From: Polyrhizophydium stewartii
Taxonomy: Eukaryota; Chytridiomycota; Chytridiomycetes; Rhizophydiales
Reading direction: 5' to 3'
Assembly (NCBI GenBank): GCA_027604665.1
Contig: JADGIZ010000293.1
Coordinates: forward strand, 554 to 16,733
DNA length: 16,180 nucleotides
In this document: in pieces, positions 8,901 through 16,180 of the stretch
How positions within the stretch are numbered: position 1 is the stretch's first letter
How the letters are laid out: every line of letters starts with the position of its first letter
Translations under genes and position numbers: made by a program
The notes under the pieces: model-generated
What the model was told of the DNA's origin: nothing
Database searches by the model: none
What the model saw: the letters and a program-made list of their open reading frames with translations, nothing else

Positions 8901-9579
8901 GAGGACGGTGGGAGTTGGCTGGGAGCAAGCGGCCCGTGAACCAGCACAAGTCGCGCGGGGCGTGGACGGGGACTGCAGTTGCACGGGCATCGGGGGAGAT
9001 GCATATCAGACGGCCACAGGGCTCTCACCACCAAAAGAACGCAACGCGGAAAGCACCACAGCACGAGAGCGCGCGCGAGCTGTCTTTGTGCTTGCGGGCC
9101 AGCGGCTGAGCACCGCTCTGTGCGAATGTTTGTGCCTGGGCGCATGTGATTGCGCTGGCCGATTGACAGGCCCTGTGCATGGGCAACCACGGTCGCGAGA
9201 TCTGCTGCGGCCGGCAGGCGGGTGGCGAGCGAGCAAGGCGCAGGTGGCAGCCTGGGCGGAGATGCTGACGTGACAGCACTTGGGCAAGCCCGCGCAGGCG
9301 ATGGGGTGCGTGTCAAGACGAGAGGCTTCATTGATGACAGATGCGTCCATGTCGGGCCCGTACGGCGGCGACAGTGACAGCGACGACGAGGCACCAAGTG
9401 CACGGCCAAGAGGAGCTGATACTGGGAGGAGGTCCTGGGGAGCTTGTTTTAGTTGTTCATTCTTGGGTGCGTTTGTGCCTGGTGGGGGGTTGAGAAGCCA
9501 GTTAGGTCACGGGTGGCGGCGGTGGTGTTGTCGATAGCGCCGCAAATGAGTTGGCTGGTGATGTTGACAAGGGCCGCAG

Positions 9580-12500
9580 TCAGTGGGTCCCCTCGGCAAT
9601 CGACGTCGAGCTTGGTTGGCGGCTGATGGACGCCGAGCTCTGGCCAGAGCTGGCCACCGAGCCGCCCGACGGCCGCCTGAAGCTTCCAAAAAGGCCGTTG
9701 CCTGACGCCGACGGCGCACGCCCGTCCTGTCCAATGGTCTCGAGCGACTTCTTGAAGCCGAAGAGCGTTCGCTTCTTCTCCAGTGTCGAGGCCGTGTCGC
9801 TGCCGTCAGGCGAGGGGCTGCCGACAATGGTGCCGCGCACGCGCAGCTGGCCGGTGCCGCCGTCGACCGGGAAGTACGTGTCGAACAAGCCCGTAGCCTG
9901 CAGCAGGCCAAAGAGATCCAGGCCTACCTGCCCGAGCTCGGTGCTCTGCTTGAACGTGTTGTGGTCCTTGATGATCAGGCGAATGGTCGGCGGCGGGCAC
10001 TGGACTGTGAAGACTTCGTTTGACCACACGGGCGACGTGTTGCGCTTGACGACGGCCGTCTTGTGGACCTGCTTGAGCTCGCCGTTGCGCATCTGCATGA
10101 CCTTGACGTACGGGTCCGAAGTCCCGGTCGAGTCGACGGCGCGGAGGCCGCTGGCCTGTACGATCTCGAGCGACACCTGCGCGCGGAACTCGTCGACCGA
10201 GGGGCGCACGTCCGATGGACGGCCTTCCGACGGCGACGGAGCGCGCACACTGATGGCCGGACCGGACTTGGCCGTCTTGATCGTCGCCGCCAGGTCGCTG
10301 GCAGAGTCGGACGACGCGCTCGCGGGCTCGTGGGGCATGCGGGGCGTCGCCTGCTGCGGCACGCCGAGCAGCGAGGAGGGAGCCGACTGCTGCGAGGGCA
10401 GCGGCGGCACGGCCGGAGTGGCCGCTGGTTGGTCAGAGGCCGTCGACGCGAGGCTGGCCTTGGACTCGTTGGCAGTGCTCGACACGGCGTCGGTTGATTG
10501 CCCAGACAGCGACGCCGCTTGCGGACGCGGCGGCCGGGGCAGCTCGCGGGCAGCCGGGGCGGCGGGAGCTGGCTGCGCTGGAGCCGCAGCATCGCCGCCA
10601 CTGGGTTTGGAGAGGCCTGTGTTCTCGCGAGCGCGCTGGCCCTCGAGCGTGTAACGCGGACCCGACGGCGCCGCGGGCGTCACGCCGCCCGACATGCCCC
10701 GCTTGGTCATGCCCGAGATGAACGAGTTGGCGTTGCTGTTGGCGAACGAGGCCGTCAGGCCGCGGTAGATCTTGCTCAGTCCGACCTTGGAGCCGCTGCC
10801 CTCGAGGCGGGCCTCGGCATCGAGCTGCGAGCCGTCCTCGTCGATCGCCTGGGGCTGGAAGAGAAGGCGCAGCGTGAGCGTGCCCTCGCCGTCCTCGACG
10901 GCATAGACCTTGTTGACCACTTCGTCGGCGGGCAGGTGGGCCAGGTGAATGACCACGCGACCCAAGAAGTCGTGGCCGCCGAGGGCGTCCCAGTCCATGA
11001 GCTGAACCTCGACCGTCGAGCGGAGACGCGACTTGACGACGGCCTGAATCGATTCGTTGAAGACCGGGTTGAGCGTGCGCTTCAGCACCTTGGTCTTGTG
11101 GATGCGCGAGCCGTTGAGATTCACAACGCAGTACGGGTCGCTGAAGCCGTTCGTGTCAGCCGACATCAGGTTCTTGGCCTCAACAATGTCGATGTTCAGC
11201 ACGCCTGAGTTGAACTTGGAGCCCGCGGCGAGGCTGATGCTGACGGGCGAGTAGCCAAACTCGGCGGACAGGTGCGCGACGTAGGGCAGCTCGTCAAGTC
11301 GGCGAGACGCCTGCGTGAACTGGCGGATCGCAAGCCGGTCGTACGAGTGCCCAATCAGATCAAGCACCGCATCGCCGACCCAGGTGCCGAGGATAAAGTC
11401 ATTGGACGTGCGCTCCTCGGCCAGCTGCTGGCGGATCAGAATCATAAACGAGCTTGAGGCAATGTCCATGACGAACTTGTCCGCAGCTTCGAGCCACATG
11501 GGCTCTAGGGTCTCCTCAGACGTGCGGGTCCGGAAGATGGTGGTACCATCGACTAGTAACTCCAAGTACGCCCGGGCCGCGCGGCACAGCTTGGCGCCAC
11601 GCACGCGGATTCGCAACACGCCCGACTCTGCGGTGTAACGCGTCAGAGACTGTTCAACGACCCGCACACAGGATCGCCGGCCGGTCGGCACGCTTACGAT
11701 ATTTTCCAACGACAGATCTTGCCTGCTCGCGTATCGCCTCGTCATGCTCTGCGAGCGCGTTTGCCACCTCGGTCGGGGACGGCGGGGCATCGGCGCCAGC
11801 AGTACCGGCCTTGGCAGCAGTCGCGGCGTCCTGGGTCTTGGTCTCCGTGTTGGCGGGCTGGGCCTTGGCGGCCGCGGCGTCGGCGGTCGCTCCGGCAGCA
11901 GTGATGGTTGCCTTACTCTCCGACCTGGTCACGGTGCGGGGGAGCGTGCCCGATGGCGACGTCTCGGTTCCAGCAGCGCCAATGACGGACGCCCTGCTGC
12001 GCAAGACCTGCTGGGGGCTGATGGGCTTGACGATCATGTCCGTGACGACAGGGAAGTACTCGACATCAAAGTAGATGTGGCCGCGCTGGCGGACCTTGGA
12101 CGCGCCGCCGACGCCAAGGAACGACTTGCTGGGCTTCTTGAACGCCTCGCGGCGGAGGAAACCCGACTTCTTCTCCTTAGGCTCGACCGTTTCGGACTCG
12201 GACTCATTCTGAGAGTCTGCGTTTGCGGTGCTGTTGGGGACTTCGAGCGACTTGGAGATGTAGAGCGGAGCACGGACCTCGGCGTACGTCTCTGAGACGG
12301 GCTTGATCTCGAGGCCGTCTGCAGTCAGGGCGGCGGCCACTTCGCTCGCCTTGCCGTCCGACTTCTTGCCCTCAAAGTGCGGGTTATTGGGCAAGATGAG
12401 ATCGAGGTTGATCTCGACCTTGCCGAGCTTCTTGTCGTTGCGAAGCTCGTTCCAGTCGAACACCTCGAGCAGAATCGGGTCCTTGGGGGACGTGACAATG

Positions 12501-15500
12501 CAGTAGAAGATCTCGTTCCACTCGGGGTCGAGAGTGTTGGGACGCACGTGAGTGGCGCCAAACGGCTTGCCGCCCGTGTTCACCTTAACGTACGGGTCCG
12601 ACTTGCGCAGCACCTCGACGTTGGCCAGGTTCTCTGCCTTACGCATGTTGATGCGGAGCAGGCCGCAGGGCTCCTTGCGCTTCATCTTTGACGTGTCCGT
12701 CGAAAGGTGCAGCATGTCGACCGGCGTGAACTTGGCGGTGATGCGGACCTTGCCGCTGGTGACGTTGTAGAGCTTGAACCAGTCCTCCTTCTCCTGGATT
12801 GCAGACGAGGCAACAGGGCCACTAGGTCAGCGACAGAGTTGCTAAAACGTTGGGCAGCGAGGCAAGGAATGAAGCGGCGTGCATGGCAGACGTACGGGTC
12901 CAATCAGATCACGGGCATTGACGGTGCAGTCGCCCAGGCGGCGGCTGCCGTCCAGCACCGAGATACGCATGCGCGCAACGTCAATATCCTGGCAGAAGGC
13001 GTCCTTGATGTAGTACCACGTCGGGTTGTTGGTGTGCTTCTTGGGCGGCGTGCGGCCAATCTCGATGCCGTCAAGCTCGAGAACACACTCGGGGGCTCCG
13101 TTCTTGCTCGTGGCAAGGTCCTTGGCCTGGTGCACCGTGACCGAGAAGACGCCGGTGCGCGAGTTGACCGGCACGTCGGAGGGGGTCTCGGGGATCGGGA
13201 AGTAAGCCATGTCGAGGCGGAGACTGCCGGCGCTCTTGTTGCTGTTGGGACGCAGGAGCGGCTTGATAACCTCGCTCGGCTCTCCGAGCGGCGTACCCCA
13301 GTTGGTGAGCAGCCAGTCATGCTCGCTGCGGGTCATGGGACGCATGGGGTCGCGCTTGAGCTCTGCAGGGATCTCCTCAGGCAGTTCGTCGACACTGGTG
13401 GGGTCGAGCAAGCGTGCCCAGCGCTGCAGGCGCACAGTCGACGTGGATCCAATAAGTTTCTTCTGGAGCGGGTTGTGGTGCATGACCTCGAACTTGATCT
13501 CGTCCGAGCGGTTGGCCAGCTGGCTGAACATGGACTTGAAGACGATCAAATTGAAGGTTTCGTTCCAGACGGGGTTGAGGCTGCGGCAGAGCGATCTGCG
13601 TCAGCGTGCACGGCACGTAACGCGATATGCCCAGGTTCACAATCGGCACCTGTTATCGATTACAGCGGTGCGCGCAACCTCCTTGCCGCCGATCATGACG
13701 ATGGCGCACGGGTCGCTGGTACCCGTGATGTCGACGTTGCGCAACTCTCTGGCATTGAGGATTGTCACGCGCAAGATGCCGATCGGGCGGTCTGGCACGC
13801 AAACCCGGGTCAGCATAGATGCTGGGCAATCGCAGAATGACGATAAGCGCACCGGTGCCGTCGGCGGTCATCATCTCCTCGAGGTTGATGGGGATCTTGT
13901 TGGGATTGACAATGGCCGCCTTGAGCTGCTCGTTGATGGTGTCCTGCAGGAAAGTCGACAGGCCAGGGATCTGCGCAGCGCCAAGTCAGCAACAAGCCAC
14001 ACGTGGCGACTCGGCAAAGGATGCCGGCAACGCACGTCGTTCAGGTCGAGACCCTTGAGCGGACGCAGGATAAAGTCGACTGAGGGGACTTCGAGGAAGC
14101 CAAACTCGACGGCACCAATGTGCGGGAAGGCCGTGACAAACTTGAGGCTGATGCGCAGCTGATTGAAAGCGTCAAAAGTGAGCTTGGCGCATCGAGAGTC
14201 AATCGAAACGACCTCTCATGCGCACCTTGCCCGAGAGCGAGAACTCTTTAAGAAGGACGGTCAGCGGAAGCGACGCTGCACCGGCGCCGACGCGCGCAAC
14301 GAGCTCCATGTAGAAGTTGTAGACGCCCGATGAGGCCTTCTCGCGCTCGCTCAGGCCGTCCACGTCAAACGGCGTGAAGAAAAGATCCCAGTCCATGACC
14401 TTGAGACACAACGTTTCCAGCTTGAGTCAGCCAACGCAAGTTTTGACAACAACGAGATTTCGCTGCGATGTAGGCCTTGACTCACGAGAACGTCGGCGTC
14501 GGAACCCGGGTACGTGCGGATCGAGTCTATGCGCGGCGGGTTAGATCCGAGGGTGAACTTGACAAGGCGGAGCTCGTTCTACAGATGGAATGGCTTGAAT
14601 CAGCACACAGCCTCGCGAATTAATTCCAGCGGAGCGCCGACTCACGAGGAAGTTTGGCTTGCTCGAAGCGAGGACCGAGTCAATTGTTTCCTTGATTTGC
14701 AAGGAAAGGCCGGGCTCGTAGATGACCCAGAACTTGGCAAGGAACAGGTTGAGCCAGTTGACGGACTCGGCGTCCTCGTTTAGCTGGGCGATCGTGATGC
14801 GCGGGCGAACGGGGTCAGCGCTCGGATACCCAGAGGAAAGCGGCCGCTCGGCCTGCGAGCCACCTTCATCAGAGCGCCTTGCTTGACGAACTCGCGGGCG
14901 ATGCGCATGCGGAGGCTCTGGTGGTTGCGGCGGTAGATGCCGCCCAGGAACAGCACGAGCAGGAAGTACCAGCCGAGGCCGGCCTTCATCTGCGCCAGAC
15001 ACCAGGTCGCGAACATGGTGCCAAGCACGACGCTCGACGCAAACAGGTTCTGGAACGGCAGCAGGGGGTCCATGGCCTCGAGCACGGGCTCGACGGTGGA
15101 GTTGACGAATGACACGAGCGCCGAGGGCAGGCCGCCGCCGTGCCCAAAGATCGTGCCCAGGACGGGGCCGGGCCGCTCGGCTGGAGTGCCCGGGGCGGTG
15201 CGTGGCAGAGCAGGGCAGGGCGCAGGCGCGGGGCGGGCAGGCGGGCAGGCAGGCAGGCGGCGCGAGGCTGCGGGCGACGGAGGAGTCGGGGGCGGGGAGC
15301 GCCAGGCGAGGGAGAGAGGCTGCTTGGAGGCTGGAAGCGGGAAGGGAGGCGGAGGCGGAGCAAAGCGGATCGCGCGGGCGACAGGCCTGGGCGCCAGACC
15401 GCCGGCTGCCGGCTGCTGGCAGGCGGCGGCAGCCCGCCGGCCGGGGGACGCCGCCGTGGAAGGTGGCCGAGTGGCGAGGGGGGAGGCAGGCCAGCGGGTG

Positions 15501-15968
15501 AGCGGGCGAGCGGGCGGGCAGGTGCACGCACCCGATGATGACGTCGCGCACAACGTCGACCATGGACGTGGTGCCGTCCTCGGCTTCGCCGCCCGAGTCG
15601 ATGGCCTTGTACGGGCCGCCGCGGTGCGCCAGCGGCTGCAAGTCCTCGAGGCCGTCGTTCGGCAGCACGGGCGAGAACGACGTCGGCGTTGCGGTCGCGC
15701 GCTGCAGCTGGTCCATCCGGGCGGCCGTCTGCGGCGTGGCCGGCGCGCGCAACTCGCTGCTGCTGTGGCCCAGCCCGCCAAAGTCCAGGTCAATGAGCTC
15801 GTCGCCGGGCCCGATCGGGGTGTGGTCGAGCACGGCCGGCGCCGCGCGCGGCCGCTGCTGCATGGGCGGCGGCAGCGCGGGCGTGCGTGACGACGACGAC
15901 GAGGCCGCGGCGGCGGGCGGGGCGGCGAACATGTGTGTCGGGAAGATGGGGCGGCGGGGCAAGCCCAT
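9580..15968 (-). CDS. Tricalbin / extended-synaptotagmin-like ER tether (SMP plus six C2 modules)
   Basis: ER-anchored lipid-transfer tether of ER-plasma-membrane contact sites (Tcb/E-Syt family). Exons: 15968-15532, about 15180-14864, 14783-14646, 14578-14486, 14399-14226, 14158-14036, 13970-13853, 13791-13650, 13580-12896, 12793-11698, 11627-9580; about 1,790 residues. All junctions from 14864 leftward close in phase; exon 1 to 2 does not. A Ser/Pro/Ala-rich cytosolic N-terminus is followed by a hydrophobic hairpin (about residues 195-232: SSVVLGTMFATWCLAQM, then GWYFLLVLFLGGIYRR). The SMP domain spans about 252-466 (ESVNWLNLFLAKFW, FTLGSNPPRIDSIRTYP, VMDWDLFFTP, FPHIGAVEFGFLEVPSVDFI, DIPGLSTFLQDTINEQL). 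C2-like modules begin at about 470, 657, 785, 1107, 1246 and 1589. The fifth has all five canonical Ca2+-ligand Asp (ADTNGFSDPY, MDWDALGGHD). The fourth is degenerate. A 235-residue Ala/Pro/Ser linker precedes the sixth. It is longer than yeast tricalbins (about 1,200-1,550 residues). Confidence 0.93.
15181..15531 (-). other. Unusually long first intron of tricalbin, junction unresolved
   Basis: The donor GG|GTGCGT at 15531 is canonical for this window and follows the natural-looking end VVRDVIIG of exon 1. The segment is pyrimidine-rich on the coding strand and ends with CACTCCAG at 15181. At about 351 bases it is three to six times longer than the other introns, and it lacks the CTGAC branch motif. 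The donor leaves two bases of a codon, whereas the acceptor needs one, so the simple splice shifts frame. Confidence 0.5.
15233..15260. repeat. GGCA/GGCG short tandem repeat
   Basis: The plus strand carries imperfect repeats of GGCAGGCG and GGCA units (GGCAGGCGGGCAGGCAGGCA). They lie inside the long first intron of the tricalbin gene and may contribute to length change or assembly error there. Confidence 0.6.
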
Positions 15969-15975
15969 TTATGTC
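15966..15975 (-). promoter_or_regulatory. TATA-like ACATAAATGG overlapping the first tricalbin ATG
   Basis: The minus strand reads GACATAAATGGGC, so the TATA-like ATAAAT runs into the ATG at 15968. If it works as a TATA element, transcription would start downstream and the next in-frame ATG (Met13, at 15932) would be used. If not, it is only an A-rich leader. Both starts give the same reading frame. Confidence 0.3.
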
Positions 15976-16180
15976 TTCGCCCGGCCAATCAGCGGCGGGA
16001 GACAAGGGAACGTGAGTCGGTGGTTGGCTTTCCGCCGCATCGATTGGGAAGCGGGACGGGTTCATTCGCAGGCCCGGACGAGCGGGCCGGGTGCGGCATG
16101 TGCGGATGGTGTGAGGCCGGCTGCGGCGCATGGCGGGCTGCCGGGGATGCCGGTGCGGCGGGGGCGGTGTTGGATGAGGT
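15976..16180. other. Upstream flank of tricalbin gene
   Basis: About 200 GC-rich bases before the tricalbin start. Frames open here are compositional shadows. No tRNA boxes or clear upstream gene are visible, and the window ends before any neighbour. Confidence 0.5.

Larger units (their letters stand above)
8003..9579. other. Gene-free interval: CSL upstream region and tricalbin 3' flank
   Basis: About 1.6 kb in which I can support no gene. Frames on both strands stay open in places, but they are Arg/Ala/Gly/Pro-biased and show no family motif. The part next to the CSL gene (8003-8580) may hold 5' UTR or an unseen first exon: a GTAAGT donor lies on the minus strand at 8299-8294, and a CTGAC followed by CAG ends at 7997. 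The middle part (8800-8900) has GC palindromes. The right part (about 9280-9579) should contain the tricalbin 3' UTR and terminator. No tRNA B-box-like sequence was found. Confidence 0.6.

Noticed and set aside
8680..9273. Plus-strand 197-codon frame in the gene-free interval
   Set aside because: Arg/Ala/Gly-biased, no recognisable domain, no splice or promoter context; best seen as chance in GC-rich DNA.
9551..10654. Plus-strand 367-codon open frame
   Set aside because: It is fully antisense to the tricalbin last exon, with no family motif; GC-rich codon use on the coding strand keeps the opposite frame open.
12707..13840. Plus-strand 377-codon open frame
   Set aside because: It lies antisense to tricalbin C2 exons and crosses three of its introns; composition mirrors the real gene.
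14541..15968. Single uninterrupted 475-codon tricalbin frame
   Set aside because: The middle (about 15530-14785) reads as Arg/Pro/Ala nonsense while another frame carries the membrane hairpin; it is an intron and out-of-frame exon read-through.
15790..16131. Minus-strand 113-codon frame at the right edge
   Set aside because: Overlaps tricalbin exon 1 out of frame, with Arg/Pro-rich shadow composition.
1..16180. Mobile element, CRISPR array, bacterial operon or defence system
   Set aside because: No terminal repeats with coding content, no regularly spaced repeats, and all genes are intron-bearing or typical eukaryotic families.

Overview
The window is a piece of a GC-rich eukaryotic nuclear genome, almost certainly fungal. 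The evidence is short spliceosomal introns (54-102 bases), near-constant CTGAC branch sites, and four fungal-type protein genes: a Pescadillo/Nop7 ribosome-biogenesis factor, an HMG-box protein, a CSL (CBF1/RBP-Jk/Su(H)/LAG-1) transcription factor and a tricalbin-type ER tether. CSL proteins are absent from budding yeasts and most filamentous ascomycetes. The tricalbin lipid-transfer domain also looks diverged from the ascomycete/basidiomycete versions. I therefore lean towards an early-diverging (non-Dikarya) lineage, but a basidiomycete cannot be excluded from sequence alone.

Layout. 1-161: G-rich and T-rich low-complexity DNA, then the tail of an intron. 162-2247 (+): Pescadillo, four visible exons, first exon not visible. 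2248-2553: short convergent 3' region. 2554-3804 (-): single-exon HMG-box protein. 3805-4238: its promoter, with a CT/GA microsatellite. 4239-8002 (-): CSL factor in four exons, with a 5' end that is not settled. 8003-9579: about 1.6 kb with no supportable gene, holding the CSL upstream region and the tricalbin 3' flank; it contains GC palindromes and an orphan GTAAGT donor. 9580-15968 (-): tricalbin with about eleven exons, a membrane hairpin, an SMP domain and six C2-like modules. 15969-16180: upstream flank.

The three minus-strand genes lie head to tail and the Pescadillo gene converges on them. There is no sign of an operon, a mobile element, a tRNA or a CRISPR array. The genes do not form one pathway: they cover ribosome assembly, two DNA-binding regulators and ER-plasma-membrane lipid transfer. 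The exon models were built by eye from reading phase, GT/AG borders and protein-family continuity. One junction, tricalbin exon 1 to 2, does not close in phase and is flagged. I found no convincing undescribed system. The points most worth a second look are the strict intron grammar, the unresolved 5' ends, the heavily inserted CSL protein and the six-C2 tricalbin.
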